Below the pieces are notes generated by a model that saw only the letters and a program-made list of their open reading frames with translations, had not been told where the DNA came from and did no database searches. Below, in pieces: positions 1 to 7,721 of a stretch of 12,303 nt of DNA; within the stretch, counting starts at the first letter, position 1; each line of letters opens with the position of its first letter. The translations under genes and the position numbers were made by a program. The stretch is from Acidobacteriota bacterium (GTDB lineage Bacteria; Acidobacteriota; Terriglobia; Terriglobales; Acidobacteriaceae): NCBI GenBank assembly GCA_003225655.1, contig QIAW01000583.1, positions 1,104-13,406 of the forward strand. Direction: 5' to 3'.

Positions 1-1935
1 GTTGAACTTGCGCTTGCCAGCCGCCGTCCAGAAGGTCTCGGCAAAGTGCAACTGCACCGTATGGCTTGATCCGGCGGTAAACCCCGGAATCGTATAAGTG
101 AAATTTCCTATCCGCGCCGTCTGGTAGACCTGCATGGGAGCCGGATTGGTTACTCCGGTCAGATTGATGGTGTTGGCGTGATTGATAGTAATGCCGCCCG
201 TAAAATCCCTGTCGGCCACGAACGCACCCACCGCCTGTCCACCGGCATTGATGGCAATGACCATGAGTGGCCCCGGCTTTGCACTGACTTCGCTGGAGTT
301 GGGGCTTTCGCCGTTCGCGTTCTGCGCCGACACGACATAAAAATATGTCGTGCCGTTAGTCACGGTAGTATCGGTAAAGCTAGTTGCGGTCACACCGGAT
401 TTTACGAGCGCATAGTTTAAGCCACTTGTCGTAGTGCGTTTCACATTGTAGCTACTGACGCCCGTCGAAGCAGTCCAGGAGAGACTGACTTGGCCGTTAC
501 CCGCCGTTGCCTTCAGCCCGGTCGGAGGCAACGGTCCAGTGCCCGCGGTCAATTTCAGGACAGCAGCCGTGGCGGGCGAGAGCGTCAACAGGAAGTTTCC
601 CCCGGATGATGTCACCGGGATTGGTGTCCCAGTCCAACTGGCATCGTCCCCGATGGCCGACCCGCCCAAGGTCTCCCCCTCGGTCAACGAGACATCGTTG
701 TTGGGCGCTTGCAGCAGCCATACTTCACCCGATCCGTAACTCCCTCCGGGCTGGATGGTCACATTCGCGGTGACGGCCCCGGAATCGTGCGTTTTATTAA
801 TGATGGTGACGAAAAGACTGTTGTCCGCTGCCAGAACTCCGTACGCCGTCAAGTTGACTCCGCCCGGATTTCCGATGGCCACTGGTACGATCCTCCCGTG
901 CCCCCCAAGGTCAAACGCTTTGACGCCATATCCGAGAGGATGAACGTGGTAACCGCTCGAAGAGGTTTGGAAAAGAGCATAGGAGGTTGTGGCGCCGGAG
1001 ACATGATCCCCGGTGTGAAAATTGAGGCCGGCGGCCTGATGTGTTGCCCACCAGTACATGTAATCGAGGCCCCAGAGCGCTGAGGCAAACGAGTTGCTAC
1101 CGCCGGGATTACCGCCATTAAAAAAGTTATTTGTTTCTGAGAGTCGATAAGTGAGCCCAGTGGCCAGCACCTGGGGCACGTAGGAATCATGGCTGGATTG
1201 GTACTTGCTCACGAAACTGGTTGAGAGCATCAAATCCCTCGCCGCCGAGGCGCTAATGGATTGGCCGTTACCTCCGAAATAGTTGTGGCGGTCGGCCAGC
1301 GCGATTCTCCCTCCGGGAGCGAAATCGGTCGCATAGCTGACCACCCAAGAGGAGGCTCCGGCCACATCGGGTCCGCAGAACTTGGCACGCGGGTCACTGA
1401 TGGCGGAAAAATAGGCCTGCGCGTCCGATTTGTACGCAGGATAGCCGCTGAGATATAAGTCCGGCTCATTGCCGACCGCAAAGCAAACCAAGCCGGTAGG
1501 ATTTGAATTCAAAATGAAGTTTGCGGTAGCCGCACTCCCCGCCGGATCGAAGGTCTTCAAGCGCAGACCATAAATGAGCTTCAGGTTGGCGGCGTTCGCA
1601 AAATCAAGCGCCGCTGTGATGTCCGGCTGCGAAGGCAGTGTCCCCGTGTCCGAAGTGTTCCCGCCGATGCGCAGGTTCTTGATGCCCAAGAGGCTGAACA
1701 TTCGCAACAGCGGCTGGTTCGAGCTTCTGAAATAGTTGCCGCCGAGCAGCGCCGAGGTCTCATAGCTGACGCCGTTGAAGTCTTGGGGGATGGCCGCGCC
1801 TGGATTATTGGGGCTCAGGGCGACAGTCACCGCTGATTGTGCCCATTAACTTCCAGATGCAAAAACCAGGAATTCACAGGAAATCAAAACACAAAACAGA
1901 ATGCGTTGTTTCATTTGGACCTTCATTTCAACCAT
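1..1935 (-). CDS. Secreted GH79 beta-glucuronidase-like enzyme with Fn3 and malectin/CBM57 modules; in-frame stop in signal peptide; 3' end outside window
   Basis: The frame is open from 1845 down to base 1, and the C-terminus lies outside the window. Numbering from ATG 1914, the order is signal peptide (1-26), TIM barrel (about 30-375), beta-sandwich typical of GH79 C-termini ending AAVLKL (to about 456), fibronectin III (about 464-551) and the start of a malectin/CBM57 domain (557 on). Clan GH-A residues are visible: VGNEPD with E150 as likely acid/base and RLSETNN with E260 as likely nucleophile. Their 110-residue spacing resembles the known Acidobacterium capsulatum GH79 glucuronidase. 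In-frame starts are 1935, 1926 and 1914. The leader reads MKQRILFCVLIS...FASGS, then TAA (1848-1846), then WAQSAVTV, a typical cleavage site. Signal and mature parts share one frame, so this is a substitution (perhaps from TTA Leu), not an indel. Last gene of a minus-strand run after GH16 and GH18. The domain call is strong; exact substrate and whether it is expressed are unsure. Confidence -1.
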
Positions 1936-1948
1936 ACTTTTTCCGCAG

Positions 1949-1991
1949 GTTCTTCCACCAGCGACGGCAAAAAGCCTTGCTGGTGGAGGAA
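1949..1991. other. Intercistronic stem-loop between GH18 and GH79 genes
   Basis: CCACCAGC (1955-1962) pairs perfectly with GCTGGTGG (1979-1986). The stem extends outward with A-T and G-T pairs to about 1949/1991, and a nested GGC-AAAAA-GCC sits in the loop. It lies 19 bases downstream of the chitinase stop codon and just upstream of the GH79 start. There is no T tract on either strand, so it is not a classical intrinsic terminator. A role in mRNA processing, stability or attenuation is inference. Confidence 0.6.
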
Positions 1992-2009
1992 TGTGATTGC
2001 AGAGAGGCT

Positions 2010-3506
2010 TTATGGTTGTTGAACAAGTTTGAAAGACTGAGCGCTGGTACCGTTACAGTCGAAGATCTGTAGCTGCACCCCGTTTGCGGTAGAGGCTGCC
2101 GGCACATCCAGGCACCGGCCGCTGTTACGAGCGACAAACTTGAAAGTGCCGTTGCCCGTTGAAACCGGCTGCCACTGCTGGTTCAGTCCACCCCCGAAGG
2201 CCCACAATTGGATCAGGCTGCCATTCGCGGTGCCCACATGGGCAATGTCCCACACTTCCGACGGCGCGTTGCGATTCGCAACCTTGAAGAAACCGCCGCT
2301 CGTTGGCTGGAACTGCCATTCCTGGTTGGATTGTTGACTGCCACAAGCCCACTGCTGCACGATGGTTCCGTTTGCCGTACCGAACTTCCTGGCGTCCACA
2401 CACGATTGACTGTTCTGGTTCACTACGTTGTACCAGGCGTTGGGGTCGATGCTGGGCGGAGGGGGCGGAGGCGGAGTGCCTCCGCCAAAGCTCGTGTAGG
2501 TGTGAGCGAATTGCCACATGCTTTGGGCAACGCCGCTACAACTATCGGACGCAGAGGTTATGGGTCCGCTGCACTGCTGGTCGCGTCCGACCGACCAGAA
2601 GGTGATGCGGGTGACCCGCGAATTGGAGTCGGCGTACGTTCTTACCGCAGATGCGTTGCTCAATGTGAATGTTTCCGGTGCAGTGTCGTTGAGGCCGATC
2701 ATCGGGGTAATGCCTAAGTTGGACGGCATTCCGTGCGCCTGCAACTGACTGATCGTGCCGTTCGAAGCGCTGATTGCATTTGCTCCCATGTCAGAATTGT
2801 CATTGGCGTAATCCATGGTCATGATGTTGACTACATTTACATTGACTCCGTGCACTTGCGCGTTTTGCAGAAGATTGATGGAATTCTGTTCCAGGCCGCT
2901 TTTAGCTACAGGCAAGGTATAGGAGATGACCAGGCCCGGGTTTGCCGTTTGCAATGCGGCGAGCGCGGCATTGCGGCGATCATTAGCGTTGGTATTGTCG
3001 AGAGCCGGGCCTTCTACATCGAAGTCCAGCGCCTTGACGTTGTACTTGTTAATGACAGCTTGATACTGACTTTGCAGGCTCGACACGCTGCCACAAGTGA
3101 GGGCCAGCTCTTGCCCCCCAGCCCCTCCAAAAGAAATGATCACATCGCCGCCAATGGCGCGAAGGTTGTTGATAGAGCCGGCGATTGAGTTCTCTTGCGC
3201 AAGAGGCGTTCCGTTAAGTGACGCTTGGCAGCCATTACCACTGATCACGAAGGCAATCGTGAAGAACTTGATGCCCGAAGACTGCGATGTGGAGACGAGA
3301 ACCGGGCTGTTAGTCAAAATATACGGCGCAAAGACCTTACCGCCGACACTCTGTGCCATGGATGGTTGCGCTCCTGCGGAGAACAAGATCAGGATGCCCA
3401 TCAGAATAAACAGGAATCCTTGGGGGAAATAAAACCTACCGCTTCGCGGTGCCGTACCGCCATGATAATCACTGGAGCGCTGTTTCATCTCGAATTCATT
3501 GTCCAT
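2010..3506 (-). CDS. Secreted GH18 chitinase with C-terminal ricin-B/CBM13 lectin domain
   Basis: 498 residues. GH18 enzymes hydrolyse beta-1,4 bonds of chitin by substrate-assisted catalysis. A hydrophobic signal segment (about 31-45) follows an unusually long n-region, with probable cleavage near SMA/QS (51); M7 is an alternative start. The barrel (about 57-335) shows the SFGG motif (125-128), the catalytic DxDxE as LDFDVEG (D161, D163, E165), MTMDYA (229-234, the region of the family Met/Tyr-Asp residues) and FWSVGRD (W304, end-of-barrel Trp). A GGGT-polyproline linker (341-351) leads to a beta-trefoil (358-498) with QxW-type repeats QQW386, QEW397, QLW435 and QQW445; in the third lobe they are QIF and QSF. 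AGGAGG at 3523-3518, 11 bases before ATG 3506, supports this start. It lies 115 bases after the GH16 stop in the same orientation, probably one operon. Chitinase activity is inferred from motifs; another GH18 specificity such as endo-N-acetylglucosaminidase is possible. Confidence 0.93.
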   Translation of the reverse strand: MDNEFEMKQRSSDYHGGTAPRSGRFYFPQGFLFILMGILILFSAGAQPSMAQSVGGKVFAPYILTNSPVLVSTSQSSGIKFFTIAFVISGNGCQASLNGTPLAQENSIAGSINNLRAIGGDVIISFGGAGGQELALTCGSVSSLQSQYQAVINKYNVKALDFDVEGPALDNTNANDRRNAALAALQTANPGLVISYTLPVAKSGLEQNSINLLQNAQVHGVNVNVVNIMTMDYANDNSDMGANAISASNGTISQLQAHGMPSNLGITPMIGLNDTAPETFTLSNASAVRTYADSNSRVTRITFWSVGRDQQCSGPITSASDSCSGVAQSMWQFAHTYTSFGGGTPPPPPPPSIDPNAWYNVVNQNSQSCVDARKFGTANGTIVQQWACGSQQSNQEWQFQPTSGGFFKVANRNAPSEVWDIAHVGTANGSLIQLWAFGGGLNQQWQPVSTGNGTFKFVARNSGRCLDVPAASTANGVQLQIFDCNGTSAQSFKLVQQP

Positions 3507-3560
3507 AAAACTGTTCGCCTCCTGGCAAACTATTACTCCTGATGGAGACCCTGTTATTCG

Positions 3561-3592
3561 CAGCCGCCCGCGTTAGATGACGCGAGCGGCTG
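3561..3592. other. Strong intercistronic hairpin between GH16 and GH18 genes
   Basis: Left arm 3561-3573 and right arm 3580-3592 pair over 13 positions with a single C-A mismatch, closing a 6-base loop (TAGATG). TTCG/CGAA just outside can extend the stem past a bulge. No T run follows on either strand. It sits 30 bases downstream of the GH16 stop and 55 bases before the chitinase start. It could stabilise the GH16 message 3' end or set expression ratios in the operon; that is inference. Confidence 0.65.
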
Positions 3593-3621
3593 AATGCGAA
3601 ATAGCACAAGGCTCAGATTGT

Positions 3622-4959
3622 TTACTGGATTTCGATTCCATTGATTGCGGCATTATTGGTTACGGAAACGAGCTGAATCACAATGTTGCCTGCTGAGTTC
3701 GCCGTGATTGGAAATTCTTTGATGATCGCCCGATGTGTAGCTCCCGCGGCAGCGACAATATCGAAGTTGGTTAACACGGTCGCGCCGTTGATAGACACAT
3801 TGAAGACGCGCTGGCCCGCGGTGGTCCAGAAGGTCTCCGCAAAGTGCAGGCGCACAGTGTGATTTGATCCGGCCGTAAAGCCGGGGATGGTGTAGCTGAA
3901 ATCGCCGAAGCGGATGGATTGATAGACCTGCTGCGGCGCCGGGTTGGTTACATGGGAGGTGTCGATCGTCACCGCATGCGTGGAGGCCGTACCACCGTTG
4001 AAGTCTTTATCGGCAACAAATGGAGCCACGCCCCCTCCACCGGAATTGATGTCAACGGGCTGCGTGCAGGAGGAGCAAGGCTGAAACACGCGAACATAAT
4101 CCACCAATACATCGGCGGGACTCGGCGTCGAACTATTCGGAGGACCAGGAAAGCCGCCTCCGATGGCGAAGTTCAATAAGAGATAGAAGGGATGGTTAAA
4201 TACCCATTGGTCACCAGCCGGGATGTCGCTCGGGGTCACGGTAAAGAAAGGCGCAGTCCAATCGTCTCTGTAATACTGCATCCTGTTTTGAGACCAAACC
4301 ACTCCATAGGTGTGGTAATTGCCATCATCGATCCTGCCGCCGTTCGGGAAAGTAAATCGTCTCCCAATGCCTCCCGCTCCGGAATATCCAGGTCCGTGAA
4401 TCGTGGAAGACGTGGTCGTCGGCGTATATTGAGGAACCCACTCCATAATGTCCTGCTCACCGCAAGTTGGCCAGCCCACGGTGCCAATATTGGTGCCTAA
4501 CATCCAGAATGCCGGCCAGAAGCCGGCCGCCGGCACGAGCTTCATCCTTGCTTCCATTCGTCCGAACTGAAATGTGTGTCTCCCTGACGTGCTCATGCGC
4601 CCCGAGGTCCATGTTCCGCTCGGTGTCTTAATGGCACGGATGATCAGGTTGCCCTTACCATCTTCAAAAATATTAGGGGTGCTTGCGTTGCAGGGTGATG
4701 TGTTCGATCCTGGGGGACAGTAGAACTCCAGTTCACCGTTGGCATTGTTCTTACCGAGTACGAATGACCAATCGGCGCCGCTGGGCGCCGAGCCTGCCGG
4801 GCCATTGAATTCATCGCTCCAGGCCAGGCTCCAGCTTTGCGCACTGGCCGTCTGTCCAAGTATGAGTGACAGAAACACCATTGCCAGCAAATACGTCAAG
4901 CTTATCCACGATCTTGATGCCATGCCCGTTCTTGGAGCCTGAAACACCGTAGTTTGCAT
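3622..4959 (-). CDS. Secreted GH16 endo-beta-1,3(4)-glucanase (laminarinase-like) with C-terminal malectin/CBM57 domain
   Basis: 445 residues. GH16 enzymes cleave beta-1,3 or beta-1,3-1,4 glucans such as laminarin and fungal wall glucan by a retaining mechanism. The signal peptide has its core at about 18-36 and probable cleavage after TASA40. The beta-jelly-roll (about 42-295) starts with LAWSDEFNGP, has GFWPAFWMLG (146-155) and the diagnostic ExDxxE as EQDIMEW: E168 nucleophile, D170, E173 acid/base. The C-terminal module (about 301-445) is malectin-like/CBM57 (VADKDFNGG, VYQSIRFG, HFAETFW) and closely resembles the one in the GH79 gene. AGGAG 10 bases upstream supports ATG 4959; M13 is an in-frame alternative. 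First gene of the minus-strand hydrolase run, with promoter module A about 120 bases upstream. Exact glucan specificity cannot be read from the sequence. Confidence 0.94.
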   Translation of the reverse strand: MQTTVFQAPRTGMASRSWISLTYLLAMVFLSLILGQTASAQSWSLAWSDEFNGPAGSAPSGADWSFVLGKNNANGELEFYCPPGSNTSPCNASTPNIFEDGKGNLIIRAIKTPSGTWTSGRMSTSGRHTFQFGRMEARMKLVPAAGFWPAFWMLGTNIGTVGWPTCGEQDIMEWVPQYTPTTTSSTIHGPGYSGAGGIGRRFTFPNGGRIDDGNYHTYGVVWSQNRMQYYRDDWTAPFFTVTPSDIPAGDQWVFNHPFYLLLNFAIGGGFPGPPNSSTPSPADVLVDYVRVFQPCSSCTQPVDINSGGGGVAPFVADKDFNGGTASTHAVTIDTSHVTNPAPQQVYQSIRFGDFSYTIPGFTAGSNHTVRLHFAETFWTTAGQRVFNVSINGATVLTNFDIVAAAGATHRAIIKEFPITANSAGNIVIQLVSVTNNAAINGIEIQ

Positions 4960-5081
4960 AATTTAGTTTCTCCTGATTCGGATTTTCGCAATTAAGGCTC
5001 ATTCTTGTTTCATTATGTCTTTAGCCTTGTAGCTGATTGCTGAGTACGCCGTCGAAAGGTGAATACTCCAACAGGTGCGGG

Positions 5082-5130
5082 AGTTTATGCTCTTTGAAAA
5101 CAGAGTCAAGTTTCATGGAGTTAAGTTAAC
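5082..5130 (-). promoter_or_regulatory. Promoter/operator module A for the GH16 operon
   Basis: Read on the minus strand: GTTAACTTAAC, then ATGAAACTTGACT (-35 TTGACT, 5109-5104), a 16-base spacer, then TAAACT (5087-5082) as -10. It matches the motif found five other times in the window (5124-5104 is the 21-bp match) and lies about 120 bases before the GH16 start. It lacks the upstream half-site at 14-bp spacing seen in copies C and E, but has a TTAAC direct pair adjoining the core. Confidence 0.6.
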
Positions 5131-5402
5131 TGTTTCATTGACGCCAGCCAGGGTTTTGCGAGGTGCGCGCCCCTAACGCTTGACGAAGGCTGCCACTGAG
5201 CAGCCGATCAAAATACCCGGTAAGAGCCTGAAGTAGCCATCTTCAAAAAATTATTGTGACTTGCCTTGGTGCATGGATCAGAGCTAGAAAAAGACCACCC
5301 CCGCCCCATGGAGAGTCCGGTGAGAGAGTCAATACATTACGCTTAGGAAACCCTATTTGGGACGGGAGGAATTCTCCATCAGCGTGCTCAAAAAGCGTGA
5401 CG

Positions 5403-5473
5403 ATCATAGTGTTGCACTTTTTACTAATCAAGTTTCATGCAGTTAGATTTGCCGATTAAACAGTTGAGTTAAC
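5403..5473 (-). promoter_or_regulatory. Promoter/operator module B, minus-facing
   Basis: On the minus strand, half-site GTTAACTCAACTG (5473-5461) is followed after exactly 14 bases by CTAACTGCATGAAAC and TTGATT (-35, 5431-5426), then 17 bases, then TATGAT (-10, 5408-5403). It is the best sigma70-like -35/-10 pair among the six copies. The nearest minus-strand gene is GH16, about 450 bases away, so this may be its second, distal promoter. Confidence 0.55.
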
Positions 5474-5512
5474 ACACATAACTTGACTCGATCTGGAAGA
5501 GTAACGGAAACT
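5461..5512 (+). promoter_or_regulatory. Promoter/operator module B, plus-facing, for the YVTN gene
   Basis: CAGTTGAGTTAAC (5461-5473) is shared, on the opposite strand, with the minus-facing module. It is followed by ACACATAACTTGACT (-35 TTGACT, 5483-5488), then GAAACT at 5507-5512 with an 18-base spacer. The core has lost one base compared with the other copies. ATG 5584 lies 72 bases downstream. Confidence 0.5.
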
Positions 5513-5583
5513 CCTGTGCACGAAATACGGCCCCCTGAGCCACCCGTTGCTGCTGGGAGCAGAGAAGAAGGGACTACACGATA

Positions 5584-6717
5584 ATGAAAAAAAGTGATTT
5601 CTCATTGTTAGTTACTGCGAAAAAGGGAATGCGGTCGGTCCTGATCCAAGATCTCTTTTTGGTCGTGCTCGTTCTCTCTCTGCCAACCGGCGCACAGAGG
5701 GTGACGGCGACGCTGCAGGTGGGCAGCGGACCGGCTGCCCTGGCGGTGAATCCTATAACCAACAAGATCTACGTTGCTAATTCAAACGGCTCTACTGTGA
5801 CCGTCATCGATGGGGCCACGAACAACACCAGCACAATCACGGTCGGAACCCATCCGTATGCTGTGGCCGTGAACCTGCGGACTGACAAGATCTATGTTGC
5901 GAACCTTGATAGCGACAATGTAACCGTGATCGACGGGGGGACGAACCACACTGATACGGTGAGTGCGGGGCATTTCCCAAATGCCGTGGCGGTGAATCCA
6001 GTGACCAACAGAATCTATGTGGCCAATGGCGGCAGCTCCAGTGTGACCGTGATTGATGGGGCTACTCAAGGCGCCAGTACGGTCGATGTAGGAGGGCAGC
6101 CGCGCGCTGTTGCAGTGAACCAGGTGACCAATCGGATCTACGTCGCTAATGGCCATAGTGACAGCGTATCGGTGATTGATGGCGGCACCAACCGCACCGA
6201 CACGGTCAAGGTAGGAACGAACCCGATTACACTTGTGGTGAATCCTGCGACCAACAAGGTCTATGTGGCCAACAATCACATGGAGAAGCACACCGACAAC
6301 ACTGTTACTGTCATTGACGGGGTAACAAATAGCGCCACCACGGTGACGGTAGGCCATGACCCGGTCGCTATAGCGGTAAACACAGCAACGAACAAAATTT
6401 ACGTGACCAATACCCATAGTAACAACATCACCATTATTGATGGGGCCACGAACAACACCAGCAGCGTAGAGGCAGGAGCCGATCCGTTTGCCGTGGCAGT
6501 GAACTCGGCGACCAACAGGATTTATGTGGCCAACCAGTTCGGTAACAACGTGATGGTGATTGACGGTCGCACGAAGCAAAGTCGCACGCTAAATGTGGGA
6601 ATACATCCGCAAGCACTGGCGGTGAACCAAGTGACGAATAAGGTTTACGTTGTGAATTACGACAATAATACAGTGACGGTGATAACGGGGCCTCGAGCAA
6701 AAAAACCGCGACGGTAA
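5584..6717 (+). CDS. Secreted YVTN-family beta-propeller repeat protein
   Basis: 377 residues. An N-terminal signal sequence (hydrophobic core about 24-35, probable cleavage near TGAQ; M16 is a possible alternative start) is followed by eight tandem repeats of about 42 residues from about residue 45 to near the C-terminus. Each repeat has the pattern VGxxPxAVAVNxxTNKIYVANxxxxxVTVIDG. This is the YVTN/surface-layer type propeller; eight repeats would fill roughly one propeller. Repeat 5 carries a 5-residue insertion (NNHMEKHTDNT). The last repeat ends in a basic tail, PRAKKPRR. AAGGGA 10 bases upstream supports ATG 5584. Repeats 1 and 6 share an exact 25-base stretch (5809-5833 and 6439-6463), suggesting recent copying between blades. 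No catalytic motif is seen; such proteins are usually extracellular binding or scaffold proteins, but the ligand is unknown. Fold call sure, function not. Confidence 0.92.
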   Translation: MKKSDFSLLVTAKKGMRSVLIQDLFLVVLVLSLPTGAQRVTATLQVGSGPAALAVNPITNKIYVANSNGSTVTVIDGATNNTSTITVGTHPYAVAVNLRTDKIYVANLDSDNVTVIDGGTNHTDTVSAGHFPNAVAVNPVTNRIYVANGGSSSVTVIDGATQGASTVDVGGQPRAVAVNQVTNRIYVANGHSDSVSVIDGGTNRTDTVKVGTNPITLVVNPATNKVYVANNHMEKHTDNTVTVIDGVTNSATTVTVGHDPVAIAVNTATNKIYVTNTHSNNITIIDGATNNTSSVEAGADPFAVAVNSATNRIYVANQFGNNVMVIDGRTKQSRTLNVGIHPQALAVNQVTNKVYVVNYDNNTVTVITGPRAKKPRR

Positions 6718-7163
6718 CTACGAGAACCAGCTTGGCGACTGGATAGAGTTTGCCAGTGTATTGGCTCTCCTCCCTGATTCTTCCCAAATTCTTCGATGAG
6801 GGGGTTTTCCATGCCACAATGACGCAAAAAACGCGATTTGCGACGCCTTACCAAAGGGTCGACCAACTCTTAGAGCTTGCTACCTATTGCGATCAGTACC
6901 TTCACTTATATGTCCGATCTTGCCACCGTTGCACTGAGACACGCGAGGGGGTTGGGATGGTATGCAGGATCTTGTTAAGTTTAATGGGTTGTTAAGTTAA
7001 CTTAATAACAAGCTGATTTAACTTAATGAAACTTGACTGCGCCTTATGAAGCAGGGAGACTGCCACGGAACAAGTACAAAACGGAACAGCACAATTTAAG
7101 AAATATCTTGCGTGGCACTCGGCCAGGTTTTCGGACAATTGTAAGGGCGCGACAGAACGAAGC
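6718..7163. other. Intergenic region upstream of the GH3 remnant; contains module C only
   Basis: No convincing gene is visible. The ORF at 6750-6995 (plus) resembles no family I know and lacks a signal sequence, domain motif or clear ribosome site. No strong terminator follows the YVTN gene; only short 4-bp stems are present. Bases 6972-7061 are AT-rich and hold promoter module C. Confidence 0.6.
6991..7061 (+). promoter_or_regulatory. Promoter/operator module C upstream of the GH3 remnant
   Basis: GTTAAGTTAACTT (6991-7003, part of a perfect 14-bp palindrome TTAAGTTAACTTAA) is followed after exactly 14 bases by TTAACTTAATGAAAC and TTGACT (-35, 7033-7038), then 17 bases, then GAGACT (7056-7061). 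The geometry is identical to module E. The first plausible start codon (7164) lies 103 bases downstream. Confidence 0.6.
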
Positions 7164-7286
7164 ATGAAAGCTACTCAGCTTCTACACCGTGCTAGCGCGC
7201 AGCATCATCCGACCGGGCCAACCGATTTCCGGTCAACTTTGGGTTCCGGGTCCGTGCCAGTGGTGTTGCTGCCAGGCCTAAAATAG
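7164..7286 (+). pseudogene. Possible 5' remnant of the GH3 gene (40-codon ORF)
   Basis: ATG 7164 opens 40 codons starting MKATQLLHRASAQ and ending at TAG 7284-7286. It reads in the same frame as the first part of the GH3 remnant behind it and lies at the usual distance from promoter module C. MK-hydrophobic-ASAQ looks like a shortened signal peptide. The remaining residues match nothing I recognise. It may be the original start of the GH3 gene with the catalytic part deleted, or chance. Confidence 0.25.
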
Positions 7287-7295
7287 CAGCCTGAT

Positions 7296-7695
7296 CTCAG
7301 CTACCGTACGTGCCGTCCTTGTGCTGCCGGTAAAGGTTTGAAGATCTCTCCGAGCGGGATCTCTCTCGGCGGCCAACACGAGCCCAGCATAACTGTGGAC
7401 TTCGACATTTCCAATACGGGCAGCCGCGAGGGGGGCAGAAGTGGTGCAGCTCTATCTGGGCATGCCCTCGACGAATGCGGTTCCGCAGCCGCCCAAACAG
7501 TTGAAGGGTTTTCAAAAAGTGATGTTGAAGCCAGGCAAGGCAGTCCATGTGCACTTAGTGCTGGAGGCGCGCTCTCTGTCGTATTGGGATGTAAAGAGTC
7601 ATGGTTGGATCGTAGCACCTGGTACTTACCAAATTATGGTAGGCTCTTCTTCCCGCGATATCCGATTGCAAGGTGAGGTCAAGGTTAAAAAGTGA
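7296..7695 (+). pseudogene. GH3 beta-glucosidase remnant: C-terminal Fn3-like domain with frameshift
   Basis: Two overlapping frames together read as the Fn3-like C-terminal domain of GH3 beta-glucosidases: GLKISPSGISLGG, ITVDFDISNTGSREG, then in the next frame AEVVQLYLGMPS, PPKQLKGFQKVMLKPGK, LSYWDVKSHGWIVAPGTYQ, and MVGSSSRDIRLQGEV to the stop at 7693-7695. The frames join at a run of six G (7430-7435) that has one G too many. About 130 residues remain of a family usually 700-900 long. The whole catalytic part (both GH3 domains) is absent and TAG 7284 blocks the upstream frame. LSY at 7296 may be the last trace of the GLSYT motif preceding this domain. It is a clear relic; the intact enzyme would have released glucose from beta-glucan oligosaccharides, matching the GH16 gene nearby. 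Confidence 0.85.
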
Positions 7696-7721
7696 GATCA
7701 GTGAGCAATCCGCGCAATAAA

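Larger units (their letters stand above)
4960..5583. other. 624-bp divergent intergenic region carrying three promoter modules
   Basis: It separates the minus-strand GH16 operon from the plus-strand YVTN gene. It holds promoter module A (5082-5130, minus) and the overlapping divergent pair B (5403-5512). Short ORFs here (for example 5243-5431 minus, 62 codons) show no recognisable domain, signal sequence or convincing ribosome site. A transcript from the minus-facing B promoter would give the GH16 gene a leader of roughly 440 bases. A foldable stretch at 5339-5385 is described under findings. Confidence 0.7.

Noticed and set aside
2208..2717. 169-codon plus-strand ORF inside the chitinase gene
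   Set aside because: Antisense shadow of the ricin-B/GH18 coding region with no recognisable motif.
5339..5385. Resemblance to a c-di-GMP-I riboswitch (AGGAAACC ... GGGACG)
   Set aside because: The second half of the aptamer (the second helix and its receptor) is missing and the loop is too short.
5243..5431. 62-codon minus-strand ORF between the promoter modules
   Set aside because: No domain, no clear ribosome site, and it overlaps the minus-facing B promoter -35.
5782..6579. 265-codon ORF on the minus strand opposite the YVTN gene
   Set aside because: Its periodic residues (INHG, GHI) are the antisense of the propeller repeats; no signal, ribosome site or family match.
6750..6995. 81-codon plus-strand ORF after the YVTN gene
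   Set aside because: Composition and context look like non-coding sequence; no conserved motif or convincing start.
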